Positions 30,199 to 41,438 are shown, counted from the stretch's first letter. The stretch: DNA of 64,000 bases from Agapetus fuscipes (GCA_951799405.1 OX637344.1:4216001-4280000), one strand, 5' to 3'. Notes: generated from the letters alone by a model not told the origin. A program made the numbers and translations.

Positions 30199-30447
30199 TG
30201 TTCCTTGACTTATAGGTTGTTATGCGGCTGACCACCCATAATGTAAAAATTGGTTCACTTTGCCAATGTCACCTCTGTTTCAGGGAAGGACGGCAAGAGT
30301 TGCAAGGCTTATGTTCATTTGAGATTGGGTTTTTATATTGTAGGTCCACATGCGGCATGTGTTAGCGCGAAATTATACATATCTGCTTGAAACTTAAATG
30401 ATATATATCTTTGCAGCTTAGATTAGATTAGATTAGATTAGATAGGT
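30199..30447 (+). repeat. rep-B copy
   Basis: TTCCTTGACTTATAGG to a five-unit GATTA tail; a deletion of ~25 bp replaces the CTTGTGGGAATGC segment. Confidence 0.85.
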
Positions 30448-30540
30448 ACTAACGTATAGTAATCGTTTGTTTTAATATGGTGAAATGTAATTTAAATCCT
30501 GGCTTCGTAATTTTGTATTCTATGTTATTTTCTATTTACA

Positions 30541-30590
30541 CCTGAAGATGTGAAGTACTGCTTCTCCCGAAACTGGTCGTGTACAAAAAT
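30541..30590 (+). other. Hammerhead-like module (weak)
   Basis: CTGAAGA (30542-30548), a possible GAAG/CTTC stem, then GAAAC (30569-30573). The stem does not abut the core, so this is the weakest of the similar modules in the window. Confidence 0.25.
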
Positions 30591-30653
30591 AAAACTCATG
30601 TGAATTAAAACATTTTATATTTTATTTTAAGCTATTAGTGAAATGTAATTATA

Positions 30654-30866
30654 TTTAATCTAATCTCAGTTGCAAAGATATGGTACATTGGAAATTCATA
30701 TTAAATGCATTCTCACAAGCAGACACGTACAAGTTCGCGCTTGCACATGCCGCATGTGAACCTACAACATAAAAACCAAACCTCAAATGAACATACATCC
30801 TGCAACTCTTGCCGTCCTTCCCTGAAACACGGGTGATATTGGCAAAGTGAACCATTTTTTACAGCA
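30654..30866 (-). repeat. rep-B copy, 5' end missing
   Basis: Minus strand from the ACAGCATGG region to TTAGATTAAA. The 5' end abuts a LINE fragment. Confidence 0.8.
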
Positions 30867-31020
30867 TGGATTTCCGAAATAGCGAATGAATGGGATATTC
30901 AGAGTCATAACAAAAGGAGAGAATGCATGAAAAAGATTATGACTCTGAATGAAATGAAAGAAGGATGTAAGGACCGAAAGGAATGGCGGTTGATTTGCAA
31001 CAATGGCGGCTAGGGCATTA
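30867..31020 (+). pseudogene. LINE C-terminal fragment (family of 9746-10655)
   Basis: Reads ISEIANEWDIQSHNKRREC and CKDRKEWRLICNN then a stop, colinear with the C terminus of the LINE at 9780. Confidence 0.8.
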
Positions 31021-31115
31021 ATTCTAAGTGTAATATTAAGTTTAATTTTAATTTTACTTTATTTTTAATTTGTAATGTGTCTCATGAATTTCTGTAAATT
31101 ATTTATAATTTTTCG

Positions 31116-31375
31116 TGCTCCTTGACTGATAGGTTGGTACGAGGCTGACCACCCGTGCTGTAAAAATCGGTTCACTTTTGCCAATGCCACCCCGGTTCAG
31201 GGAACGGCGGCAGGAGTTGCAAGGTTTATGTCCATGTGAGGTTTTCCTTATTTGTATGCACACATACAGAATGTGTAGGCGCGAACCTACATGTGCCTGT
31301 CTGTAGGCATGCATTTCATATGAGCCTTAAATGCTTACATATCCTTGCAGCTTAGATTATAAATTATAGATTTAT
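31116..31375 (+). repeat. rep-B copy
   Basis: CTCCTTGACTGATAGG to TTATAAATTATAGATTTATAG; same subfamily as 34088-34313. Confidence 0.85.
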
Positions 31376-31377
31376 AG

Positions 31378-31620
31378 ATGGTCAGCCGCATACCTACCTA
31401 TAAGTCCAGGAACCATACTAAGGGTATGATCATAAAACCGAGCGTTGTCCACAAGCAGATACGTGCAAGTAAGCGCTTACGCAAACTTACGAAATATAAA
31501 TCCAAACCTGTAATGAACATAAAACCTGAGACTCCTATCCAACTTGAAAACAACGGTGATATTGGAAAAATTAACCCATTTTTACAGTACGGGTGGTCTG
31601 CCTCATACCAGCCTACTAAA
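31378..31620 (-). repeat. rep-B, diverged minus copy
   Basis: 5' fragment duplicated at 31378-31414 (GTCAGCCGCATACC), main body 31430-31618. Lies tail-to-tail with the preceding plus copy. Confidence 0.65.
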
Positions 31621-31825
31621 ATAAGAAAAGCACACATACCGTGTGTGTTGTGTAACTAATATTTGAGTTATAGGTAACGTTATCAATAGGTAAAAAATTT
31701 CAAAAAATTCAGTTGCTAAATATGGCATTCGTGACAGTTCAATTTAAAACCCAAATAATACATTGACCAAACTGAACTAATGCTTACAAACGCTAATTTT
31801 AACAAACCAGTTTGAATCTTCTGAA

Positions 31826-31925
31826 TTTTACGTGAGGTTTGGTTTATTTTGTATTTCATCACATGCAGCATGTGTTTCTTACATGTAAGCCTTAATGTCA
31901 ATATATCTTTGCAACTTAGATTATA
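31826..31925 (+). repeat. rep-B 3' fragment
   Basis: GTGAGGTTTGGTTTATTTTG to CAACTTAGATTATAG. Confidence 0.7.
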
Positions 31926-31952
31926 GAAACAAAACCAGTATTGAAAAAGAGT

Positions 31953-32266
31953 TTTAGGCTTACACGGCCGGCTGATGATGCTGAAGAGATGTTTTTCGGA
32001 ATCTGTGGATGGGACGTTTCGCCCATGTCTACAATGGGCTTTTCAGCGTGAAAGTGAAATAATGGTGATGGTAAAATACCCCTAAATTTTCACATACATT
32101 ATTAACAGATGTCGCTGCCCCACAACACAAACGTAGAGTGCCATCGTTTTTCAAACATAAATCCCGATTTACCACACTTTCATCACAGCTTCATCTTCAT
32201 CATTTCACTTTCAAGCTGAAGAAGCCCACCGTAGGCATGGACGAAACGTCCGGAAGCCTGAATTTT
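31953..32266. repeat. Inverted pair of hammerhead-like modules, possible Penelope-like remnant
   Basis: A CACGGCCGGC word starts the block. Minus strand 32046-32013 reads CTGAAAA, GCCCAT, a 7-nt loop, ATGGGC, GAAACGTC: a 6-bp stem flanked by near-hammerhead core boxes. Plus strand 32216-32250 reads CTGAAGA-A, GCCCAC..ATGGAC, GAAACGTC. The two modules face each other about 170 bp apart. The first has lost a core G, and both carry an extra base next to the stem in the alignment. Confidence 0.45.
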
Positions 32267-32269
32267 TAT

Positions 32270-32735
32270 AAAAATACTTTCACAATGTTACTACTGAAAA
32301 TATAGATGCCAAATAATTTTAGATTAAATACATGTATTAGCACTTACAAAAACAGAACCTTATTTTGTAATTTTAAACCCAAATCCAATATTATCTTCTA
32401 CGAAAATCAGTAGAAAATTTTCATTGGAATCTAATAAGTAAAAACATGCGGCTATGTATTCGATTCGCAAGAAAAAAAATCAACAGGATCCCTTTTATAT
32501 TTACGCACGCATATTTACATGGAGTAATTTATTGGAAACTCGCGCGCGAAATTTCTGAAATTCACATTTCAGATGATAAAATTATTTGCAGCATGTGAAA
32601 TTTATCGCCTTTGAAATGTGTGAGTTTAAAATACGTACAATTCCTTTGTCTCGGAGAATAAAATCCGATAGTACTTTCGTCCTGTCCTATACTCCGAGTA
32701 TATAAGACATTGTGAAAACTCACCACGATTGCGTA
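32270..32735. other. No gene recognised
   Basis: AT-rich DNA with no assignable repeat. Confidence 0.4.
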
Positions 32736-32739
32736 AACC

Positions 32740-33012
32740 AAAAATGTATCAAATATACGACAGCACTCCTGGTAAGTGATATAGTTTTCATATATTTTTT
32801 CGATTTACGCGATTGAGAGGAGTTTTAGTGCAGAGTTTGATACTTTAAGACGTGAAAGAGGGTAGGAGGGGAAGACGGTTTAAATGTACTTTAAGTGTAA
32901 AACATTACGTTTAAGCTAAACCAAAGCGTTGCAACAAAAATATATACAAATTAAAACGTTCATTAGAGGTGTTGTCTTAGTTTTCAAACATTTTTGGTGT
33001 AACGCTTTATTT
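32740..33012. repeat. Repeat H segments
   Basis: GCGTAAACCAAAAATGTATC...TTTTTTCGATTTACGCG (32732-32812) and TTTAAGCTAAACCAAAGCG...TTTTTGGTGTAACGC (32910-33005) are two short palindromic units of one MITE-like family. Confidence 0.5.
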
Positions 33013-33314
33013 GTGGTTCTGGGTGGAAGAATTACCTCTGCTTGTATGTGCTATCTTATAATGTTTCAGAACGTTTAAGCGGCAATTCTGCAGAAACACA
33101 AGCATAGAAATTGTTAGAAAGAATAAGGATTAAATTGCTGCAATTAAAACAGTAATGAGATATGCTGTTTCATGATTATTTTAACTAAAATAAGAAAAGT
33201 AAATTTCGTATACATAAAAGAAACATTTGAAATATGATGCTAAATAAAAAAAAAAACTTAGGTGCGATTGCTGCAAACATCGAAAGGTGTTATTTACACA
33301 CAACAAATCCATGG

Positions 33315-33555
33315 CTCAGCCGTCATCTATAATAATCAAAGTTACAAAGACATATTAACATTCAAAACTAAAAATGCATGCCCACAAACAGGCTCGTGCA
33401 AGTTCGCGCTTACAAGAGCTGAATGTTTACTTAAAATTTAAAATCCGAATCCTCCAAAATCTCCAAAGAACATACACCCTGTAACTTTTTCCGACCTTTC
33501 CTGAAACAGGCGTGACATTGAAAAAGTGAACAAAGTCCATAAGTCAAGGAATTAA
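33315..33555 (-). repeat. rep-B copy, diverged
   Basis: Minus strand; AAGTTCGCGCTTACAAG, CCTGAAACAGGCGTGACATTG and TAAGTCAAGGAA are recognisable. Confidence 0.75.
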
Positions 33556-33559
33556 GAAA

Positions 33560-34085
33560 GGAATTGACATCTAACAAGAATTTTTCATACAACAAAACGA
33601 TGATCCTTGGATAGGCAATGAATCAAAAATGTTGTGAATAACACTGAAATGGATTATAATAAATTGCACAGGGAACTGCACACAACTTTCTTGATTTAAT
33701 GAACCACAAAAGAAGTGTTTGAAACTAAAATCATTTACTAGCTCAAATATTTTCAATAATAGTAATAAATCAACTTATCAGGCGGTGTGTGCAATACATT
33801 ACCAGACAAATATCACCGATAAGGTAAAACTGAATAAGTACTAATTCACTGATTTGAAAAATCGTAGATAAAACTTTTATTGGGTGTAACATCTTATGGT
33901 TAGTGAACTAATCATAAGGAAGTGCTCATAAAAAACGTCTAGACTGCAGGATTTTCACACTTTTGTATTGTTTTCTCTCTTTAAAAATAGAAAAAAGGCA
34001 TTTATGTGAGAAATAAATCAGCCTAATTTAATTTTAATTAATTTAAAACTCATGTTAGCTTAAAATCCCCTTTTACAGTTTTACG
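33560..34085. other. No gene; includes repeat E-like segment
   Basis: AT-rich. 33948-34020 matches repeat E (TTTTCACACTTTTGTATTG...CATTTATGTGAGAAA). Confidence 0.4.
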
Positions 34086-34087
34086 TT

Positions 34088-34313
34088 TGACCACCCGTGC
34101 TGTAAAAATCGGTTCACTTTTGCCAATGCCACCTCGGTTCAGGGAACGGCGGCAGAAGTTGCAAGGTTTATGTCCATGTGAGGTTTTCTTTATTTGTATG
34201 CACACATGCAGAATGTGTAGGCGCGAACCTACATGTGCCTGTCTGTAGGCATGCATTGCATATGAGCCTTAAATGTTAACATATCCTTGCAGCTTAGATT
34301 ATAAATTATAGAC
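34088..34313 (+). repeat. rep-B copy
   Basis: Starts at GACCACCCGTGCTG; otherwise very close to the copy at 31116-31375. Confidence 0.85.
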
Positions 34314-34319
34314 CTTTAA

Positions 34320-34735
34320 GGTATCGATTTACAATATTCAAAAGGCTTATATTATTTTTCAATACGACAAATTTAAATTTTAAAACTTCAATAAAAAATA
34401 ACGATTCTTCTTAACTTCTTTTCAAAATATGTTTCGAGCAACTTTTAACAATCGCAAATTTTGTGCTTCCATTCCAACCATATGGTACATTGTTATATTT
34501 CAGGCTGGCTGCTGTAAACGGCAGACTGTTATGTCAGCCCGAAAGCGAACGGAATTAAATAACTACAATTCGGCAAACTTTATCGCGAAATAAGCCCGCG
34601 GTATTTGCTACAAACTCAATTTGTCAGAGAAGTCCTGGGACTTGGCTGGCTTTGTATGGCTCTACGGTCCCAACCGGAAGAAATATCGCAAATCGCATTG
34701 TCACCGATGATAATGATGACGATGAGTTGGTGATT
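34320..34735. other. No gene recognised
   Basis: AT-rich then mixed sequence upstream of a LINE 3' end; nothing assignable. Confidence 0.35.
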
Positions 34736-35345
34736 TCTTTAGAGCGCCGTTTCGTGATGCATTCACTCCAATGGCGCTTGTGCATTTGATGCCAGAAATT
34801 TGCTTGTCTTCAGTGTATTTCGAAACATTCCATGGTACTCTAGCTCTAGATGAGGCAGGCGGTTCCAAGGCAGAGGATCAGCAACTGCAAATGCACGCTC
34901 TCCAAACATTGTGTTACCTCTTCTTATCGGCGTAGTGTGAGGCTTTTTTTTACCAAGGGCGACGGGCGTGATTACATCAGCGAGATATTCGGGTATGGGG
35001 CCGTCCATAAATTACGTCATCGATTTTGGCCGATTTTCGACCCCCCCCCCCCCCCTTACAATCATCCTATAGTCATTATCTGATGACCCCCTTCCCTCTT
35101 GCTGTAATAATGGATGAGCTTAAAAAATAATAATGTTATATTACTTACATAATATTTTGTATATTTTGTAGAAATTGGTATTTACAAGAACGACGTCACT
35201 TTCGGTACTCGTACATCATTTGTCATCATCCGCAGACCAGACTCCCCCTTCCTTAATGCGAATGACGTAATATATGGACAGCCCCTATGGTCGGGCAGAT
35301 AAGGCATCGGCACTCGAGTTTGCTTTATTGAAACAAGCGCAAGTT
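34736..35345 (-). pseudogene. LINE (CR1/L2-like) C terminus split by a TIR element
   Basis: The minus-strand frame includes PEYLADVITPVALGKKKPH, then GERAFAVADPLPWNRLP and FRNTLKTSKFL before a stop at 34763. An RRGN..GERAF..A.P..WN.LP pattern is usual at the C terminus of CR1/Rex/L2-type LINEs. The 3' UTR includes CGGCGCTCTAAAGAAATC. Upstream codons continue beyond the TIR element (CPTIPEYL across the restored joint). Confidence 0.65.
34997..35285. mobile_element. TIR DNA element, 289 bp, inserted in the LINE
   Basis: Ends GGGGCCGTCCATAAATTACG and, inward from the right, GGGGCTGTCCATATATTACG, flanked by TAT (34994-34996, 35286-35288). A run of ~17 C lies at 35041-35057. Removing it with one TAT restores the LINE reading frame. 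Confidence 0.8.
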
Positions 35346-35349
35346 CGAT

Positions 35350-35985
35350 CGCTGCCAGCGCCGTGTCCTATCAACAATAACTTTGACCCTGTTTGAACAT
35401 ATATTATTAATTGAAATGTTAATTAATGAATTCATTATTTCTTGATGATGTTAATGTTAGTTTCTGGTCATTGTATTTCTCTTCACAAATTGCATTTATT
35501 TTTCCAAACCAATTTGAAACACATTGTAAGTATTGCATCGATTAGAATGCGATTTTTTTACTAGGGAAAAAAACGAACATTTCTCGACATGTTATTACTG
35601 AAGACAAAAATTAATATTCATGAAATCTACGTGCATGCCAAGTTCTATGCTTTCTTCCGTATGAGACCTCTGCTAGAGCGGGGCTTGAGGCTGCTTCACA
35701 CCCTCTCACAAAGCAACAAACCCCCAAACAAGCGGAGCAGACAGGCGTGACCAATGAGACGCCGGGGTTCTTTATTTGGGCTTTGTCGAGTGTGCGAACA
35801 AAAGAACGAACCAGTAACACACAGCTACATTCACATCAGTGAAGGAGTGATAGATTTTTCAGATGGGAATCCATTTGAAGAAAGTGCAGGTACCCATTTC
35901 ATTTCACCACGAAACAAAGTAATTTTAAAACGGAATATATACAATAATTTCACGTCTGACTAGCAGGTGCTCCTTGACTTTTACT
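35350..35985. other. No assigned gene
   Basis: A 69-codon minus-strand frame (35611-35820) with several Cys has no recognised motif. It is not supported as a gene. Confidence 0.35.
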
Positions 35986-35989
35986 GTAT

Positions 35990-36210
35990 GAGGTTGGCCT
36001 ACCATTGAGAAGGTTTGCTCAGTTCTCACAAGAAATGAGAACCAGCCCCCTCAGGAGATATGAACACTTCACTTCAACTGAAGTGGTTAGTGTGAGGCCG
36101 GCCTCTTAACCCGTAAAAATAAATAAGTACTGAATCGCCTCATAAGACCCTTTTAGGGATAACGCAGGTAATAAGTTACACTATATATGTAGCTTAGTTG
36201 CGTTGCAAGG
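35990..36210 (+). repeat. SINE-A body, head missing
   Basis: From GAAGGTTTGCTCAG through CTGAAGTGGTTAG to TATGTAGCTTAGTTGCG; the tRNA-like head is absent. Confidence 0.75.
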
Positions 36211-36214
36211 TGAG

Positions 36215-36712
36215 TTAATGTAAATGTTTTATACACCGGATATAGGACCCTACGCCACTGAAGCACATACATATATGTATACATGTATACATATGTAGCC
36301 CTAATTTACAACATCGCGTTAACTCCCTAACCAAGTTTAAATATAAAATAATATATGGAAGACACAACAGCACCCCTAGTGAGTGATTTGGTTTTCATAT
36401 TTTTTTTTCGATTTACGCGATGGTGAGAAATTAACGAGATGTTTTATACTAGAGGTACTCTTTAGTTCTCTTTGCAATTTAGACAGCGAGAAAGCGATTC
36501 GGATTGATTGAGTTTTTTTTACATTGGGTTTTATGCTTTTTTCGCTACTGCAGTTTTAGTCTATGCATCGGATACCTGAGCAAAAAAAGTACGAGTCCAA
36601 TAAATTAGCAAAGAAAAACTGTGTGTTCAAATTAAATGCATTTTCGCTGTGTCTTCAGAAATTGTCTCTTTGTTGCACATCTACTTTAGATCATCTATCT
36701 CTTACCCAGTTT
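36215..36712. other. No gene; repeat H unit at 36320-36430
   Basis: CAGCACCCCTAGTGAGTG and TTTTTTTCGATTTACGCG match the repeat H unit at 32740-32812. Confidence 0.4.
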
Positions 36713-36717
36713 ACTAA

Positions 36718-36845
36718 GCCCCGGTATTTTCAACGTTAACTTATGTGACTTTGAACTGATAAAAAAAACTATTCACACGGTGGTCATAAGCGCGTTCTTT
36801 TTATTCAGTATAAAGTCGCTATGCTGACGTTGAAAATACCGGGCC
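36718..36845. mobile_element. Harbinger-like MITE, copy 2
   Basis: Ends CCCCGGTATTTTCAACG (after the boundary G) and inward GCCCGGTATTTTCAACG, in a duplicated CTAAG context (36714-36718, 36845-36849; TAA duplication). Same family as 16706-16836. Confidence 0.75.
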
Positions 36846-36849
36846 TAAG

Positions 36850-38055
36850 TCAGTTATACTCGTTCAAACACTACTAAACATAGGACTCTATAGGATACTC
36901 ACGTATATAAATTTGCTACAGCAGATAAAACTCAATCTGAAGTAGCTCTTACCGATCTTCCCTGAAACAGAGGTGACATTGGTGACAGCTCAGAAGTAGG
37001 TAAAGCCCCTTTAGAAATATTTTGTGTACAAATGAAGACCACAGGGGTAAAACAAGGAATGTCAGCAAAAATAAGAAGATAATCTACTAATGTTACCTAG
37101 TGACATATGTGTGTATCTAAAGCTCTGCAAAAACTGTAATGCAACAAAAGTTGCTATCACAGTTTATATCGGTATTTCCGGTTCTTTGTGACAGGCAATA
37201 ACCATTATTTCAAATTTTGATAGACTCATAATTTTTTTCAACTGAAATTCTTTGTTCTTACCCTGCAGTCTTCATATATTACCGGTTTCCGAGTACTTCA
37301 GTACGATACTGAAATTAAACCTTACAAATTTGCCAATTTTGCCAATGCCAAATTAAAAACGGTTGCATGAATTTTGTATCTGATACTATACGTATTTGTA
37401 TCGGCATCTGTAACTGATTCCTTATCAGAATTAAAGCAAACATCTTTCCATTTCACAGCACAACTAATCAATGCTACCACCTGCTGTATCTGAAGTATAA
37501 AACAAGCTGCAAACAGACATCCAGAAAGGTGTATGAAAACTATACAACTCCCTAGAGGCGCTGTTGTATCTTGCATATATTCTTATAATAACGCGACAGT
37601 GAAGTACTTACGCTGTGTTGACAAACTCGTGTTGAAATAGTGCTGGTAGAAAACTATAAAAAGAGCGACTGCCATGTTTTTTTCACACCTTTTTAATTAA
37701 ATTATCGAAATAAGCTACTCGGAAAGGCGACGAGTTAAATTATTAATGCCATCACTTACGAGTAAATAGGTAAATACACAAAATGTGGAAACAATGTTAA
37801 ATGAACTGTAGTATTTTTAGTAAAGTCAATTGGTTTGAAAACTGAATTTGAAAAACAAAATCAAGGTTGATTGAATGCCTATATAATAACTGCTTCGACA
37901 GTAAGATGATACCCACACATTTGAAAGACAAAATGTTTGTGACACGGCCTACAGCGAAGGTTTACTTACATTATATTATGTTATGGATTGTTAAGGACAC
38001 TAGTTATAAAACATGTGACGTTTGCCAACCGAGAGAATGCCAAATTTGAAACGTG
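36850..38055. other. No gene recognised
   Basis: AT-rich. 36945-36985 is a rep-B scrap (GATCTTCCCTGAAACAGAGG). CTAGAGGCGCTGTTG near 37550 is a repeat H word. ORFs are short and unsupported. Confidence 0.4.
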
Positions 38056-38060
38056 CATTC

Positions 38061-38312
38061 CGATTCCATTGTGCCAAAATCATTGATACCAAGATTAAAA
38101 CGATTTTGATACTAAACATGGATAGATAACAAGATTGAATATTTGAGTCCGTTGTGCCAAAATCATTCCTACCAAGATTCAAACGCTTTTGATATCAAAC
38201 ATTGATATCACGATTGAATTTCTGAGTCCATTGTGCAACAATCATTGATATCAAGATTGCATATCCGAGTCCATTGTGCCAAAATCATTGATACCAAGAT
38301 TCAAACGCTTGA
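38061..38312. repeat. Minisatellite, ~80-bp units
   Basis: The phrase TCCATTGTGCCAAAATCATT (with variants) starts at about 38064, 38148, 38227 and 38270, giving spacings of about 84, 79 and 43 bp; two and a half to three degenerate units. Confidence 0.7.
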
Positions 38313-38635
38313 CGTATCAGCTCAGTATTATTATCATCACAATCTCAAAATGGAGTCGGAAGATTTTCTGCAGCGATGTTACAATTTTTAGAACTTGTTA
38401 TTTAGAACCTACATGCAAAAAGCGTTCAGACGCAAATGTTAATCAAACCAATGGTTCAATTTTCCACTATGTATTTCACACCATATGCAGATAGTTAGTT
38501 AAGCCCCCTCTCTCTTTCCTGTAGATGTTTCGCTTTGTGCTGCGTAGACTCGGCAGAGAAAGTTGGGATCGAGCAATAAGCCGGAATACTTGGAACGGGG
38601 GCTCACGAAGTTGGAAAACTTTGGCGACAAGTTAG

Positions 38636-38740
38636 AACGACACATTTACAAAACGACACATGACATAACGACACTACATGACAGAACGACACATGACAGA
38701 ACGTCACAGTGATAAAACGACACCTGACAGAACGAAGCAG
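38636..38740. repeat. Foldback-like TGACAAAACGACAC array
   Basis: Repeats of ACATGACAGAACGACAC; the array continues after a LINE insertion at 38985-39110. Confidence 0.6.
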
Positions 38741-38984
38741 CTGCCTGGCCATCTCTGCAAGAAGGCCTCGCACTGTTTTTGGAGATTCAAGGAGGAGGGC
38801 ATTCAAGGCAGCCGCTCCAATGACTTGGAATGCTATTCCCGCCTCACTAAGGGAACTGGATTTGGAGAGGCTATGTAAAAGAAGTCTCAAGACTCACCTC
38901 TTCGTCCAATCATATGGACAAGCGCCTTTGTAGTGACACACTGTCATAAAAGGCGCTATATAAATTTTGTAATTATTATTATAG
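38741..38984 (+). pseudogene. LINE (CR1/L2-like) 3' end, inserted in the array
   Basis: One frame reads RRPRTVFGDSRRRAFKAAAP and MTWNAIPASLRELDLERLC before a stop at 38933. The 3' UTR ends GGCGCTATATAAATTTTG with an ATT-repeat tail, as in many L2/CR1-type LINEs. Confidence 0.65.
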
Positions 38985-39110
38985 CGACACATCACAGAAT
39001 GACACATGACAAAACAACACATGGACAAAACATCACATGCATAGAACAGAGCATACCATAAACGGCACGTAAAAAAACAGTACATCACAAACAACACAGT
39101 TGCCATGTTA
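38985..39110. repeat. Foldback-like TGACAAAACA array, continuation
   Basis: ACATGACAAAACAACACATG and the centre CATAGAACAGAGCATACCAT match the centre of the 11700-12010 copy. Confidence 0.6.
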
Positions 39111-39114
39111 ACGG

Positions 39115-39812
39115 TTAAAAGGTTATAGGACATAAGCGAAAACAACTAAATTGTTCAGGAGAGCAGTTTAAAGTTTGAGATTGCAGAAAAATGGACATAA
39201 CTTTTTAAATTTTTTATCATATCGTTAAAGTCAAAACAGCTCTAGACTAAAAAAAAAAGTATTTATTGACATTTCTTTTATGTGATTTTACTTTGTTTTA
39301 CGAGGTTTTATGTCACAAGCGCCTTTAGAGCAAAAAAAGGCCACAAAAGTTGTTGGTTACACCAAGACCATACTTCGAAAATGCAGTTTTTTGTTTCGGC
39401 ATAAACGACAAAAAAGTCGTCGAGAGCCATGGGAGGGAGCGCATTAGAAAGAGCTAGATGTGTCGTTTTGTCACTGTGTCGTTCTACCATTGAACCGAAA
39501 ACTTTATAGTTGTCGCCTGAAAAGTTTTAGGAAACTTTAAAGTATTTTCCATAAGCACATTAATAAAGTGACATTTTACATAAATTTAAAATAAAATCTT
39601 ATATTAAAAAAAATACTATCTAATATTGCATAGACTAGTAGTGAAAAAATCCTTAAATAAGACAAACTATTCCGTTTTTTGAAATTATGATTATTATTAT
39701 TATGATACTTTAAGGAATACATTTCAGCAGTGGTAAATTCTTCATCAAATTTGAATCTTGTAAACTTCATCTATTTCTTTTTACTAAAACCAAGATGGTT
39801 GTCATCATAACT
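39115..39812. other. No gene recognised
   Basis: AT-rich. GTGTCGTTTTGTCACTGTG at about 39459 is a stray piece of the foldback motif. Confidence 0.4.
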
Positions 39813-39814
39813 CA

Positions 39815-39870
39815 ATTAAACTACACATATAGTGCATTTTCTGACCGCGCTGTATCCGAGAGGGTCACAA
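39815..39870 (-). repeat. SINE-A 3'-end fragment
   Basis: AACTACACATATAGTGCATT and CGCTGTATCCGAGAGGGTC are the reverse complement of the SINE-A end. Confidence 0.55.
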
Positions 39871-39939
39871 GATAAAAATGTCTACAGGAATTGTATGTTG
39901 CTATGACCTCTGTCTCAGAATATGGAGCCTTAAATGGTG

Positions 39940-40060
39940 GCTATTATGTTCGTTTGAGATTTGGTTTTTAATTTTCTGGAATTAAGCATGCAGCATGTGA
40001 AAGTGCAAACATACACGTACCTGCTTGTGTGTATAGATTTAATTTGCATTTTATGTGTTT
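39940..40060 (+). repeat. rep-B fragment
   Basis: GTTCGTTTGAGATTTGGTT through CTGCTTGTGTGTATAGATTT. Confidence 0.65.
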
Positions 40061-40224
40061 TAAATAGTTTTTGTGATACTGTTATTTTTAAGAAACAATT
40101 CATGAAATTCCCTATCCAAGAAGGAAATAAATACACTCTGAAATGGAAATGTTTATAAATAATTATAAAAAATTATAAAAAAAAAACACAGAGTTTTATT
40201 TTCACAAATTGAGTATTTAATACC

Positions 40225-40290
40225 ACCTCAAGTACTTTCGACTTATTCACGTCATTATCAAGAGGATACTCAATTGTTTATGTTTATTTT
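40225..40290 (-). other. Hammerhead-like word, degenerate
   Basis: Minus strand CTTGATAATGACGTGAATAA then GTCGAAAGTACTTG resembles the other modules, but the first box is altered. Confidence 0.25.
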
Positions 40291-40394
40291 TATAACTTTA
40301 ACTTTCACGCAGGAAAAATTATATTAAAGATGATTTTACTTGAAAAATAAATAAAACCGGACTTGGTAAACAATTTTTAATGGTAAAATTGTTT

Positions 40395-40635
40395 ATCTAT
40401 AATCTAAGTTGCAAGGATATATTCATTCAACGCTCTCAGATGTATGCCCACAAACAAACACGTGTAGTTCGCGCTTACAAATGCTGATTGTGTACTTACA
40501 AATAAAATCCAAACCTCAAATAAACATAAGCCCTGCAACTCTTGCCGACATTCCTTGAAACAAGGGTGACATTGGCAAAGTGAACCATTTTTTACAGTAT
40601 GGGTGGTCAGCCTCATACCAACCTATATAAGTCGA
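40395..40635 (-). repeat. rep-B copy
   Basis: Nearly identical in layout to 28206-28451 (CAAACACGTGTAGTTCGCGC). The TATAGATTATA tail is at the left. Confidence 0.85.
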
Positions 40636-40639
40636 GGAA

Positions 40640-41065
40640 TATCAACCTAAAAATAAAAGATTCGGAAATGAAAACGTGCTCCAAGCTATGAAAGCATTTT
40701 AATGAAAATAATAATATGTGGATGTTTGTTGAGAAATAATTTTGAATGTCAAAGAAAAAGGTCATTATGTGAGCCGGAGGAATCTCAAAGGGAAATTCTT
40801 ATGAGGGGAAAACTTCGTACAAAAATAAAACTTCCATAATAAAAACATTAGGATAAAAAGGTTCAGCGATCGAGTTTTATTATAAGGAATAACAATGAAC
40901 GTTTGTGTCGTTTTTTGTTAACTCTTCCTTTCTCTGCTTGAAGTATAACCATTTTCGGGAAAAAAAGTTTTGAAGCGACTAAGAATATTCCGGATAAAAC
41001 AGTAAAATTTAACGTATAAAACCATCTCTTACAAACTTATCTACATTGCTGAGATAATACATATA
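40640..41065. other. No gene recognised
   Basis: AT-rich unique-looking sequence. Confidence 0.4.
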
Positions 41066-41069
41066 TCTA

Positions 41070-41385
41070 GTCCGATCAAAAGCTCACTTGGTAGAGTGCT
41101 TGCATTCAGTGATGAGAGCTTGGGTTCGAATCCCACCGAGGGTGTCAGAAAGGATTTCCCGTTGCGGTGTTTATTTCAAAACACAAAAGAAAATACCGGC
41201 AAGTTTTTTTCAGCCTTCGCAAGAAATGAGTACCAGCCCTCTCGGGAGCTGAGAAACTCCCACTTCAACTGAAGTGGTTAACGTTACACCAGCCCCCTTG
41301 CCTGTAAAAATAAATAGGATCCACTCGCCACATGCGAAATCTTTCGGGGATAGTTACACCTATATGTGTAGATTAGTTGCGTTTT
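41070..41385 (+). repeat. SINE-A copy
   Basis: Head CAAAAGCTCACTTGGTAGAG and GGTTCGAATCCC, full body, end TATGTGTAGATTAGTTGCG; some deletion near 41355. Confidence 0.8.
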
Positions 41386-41438
41386 AATACACAAACATTA
41401 CAAAATATACAAAAATACTTGAAAGTCATCGAATTCTT

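Noticed and set aside
31967..32000. CTGATGATGCTGAAGAG on the plus strand as a hammerhead core
   Set aside because: No stem followed by GAAA at the right distance; the convincing layout is on the minus strand at 32046-32013.
35041..35057. Run of about 17 C as a possible regulatory G-quadruplex
   Set aside because: A single homopolymer inside a MITE; more likely slippage or assembly uncertainty.
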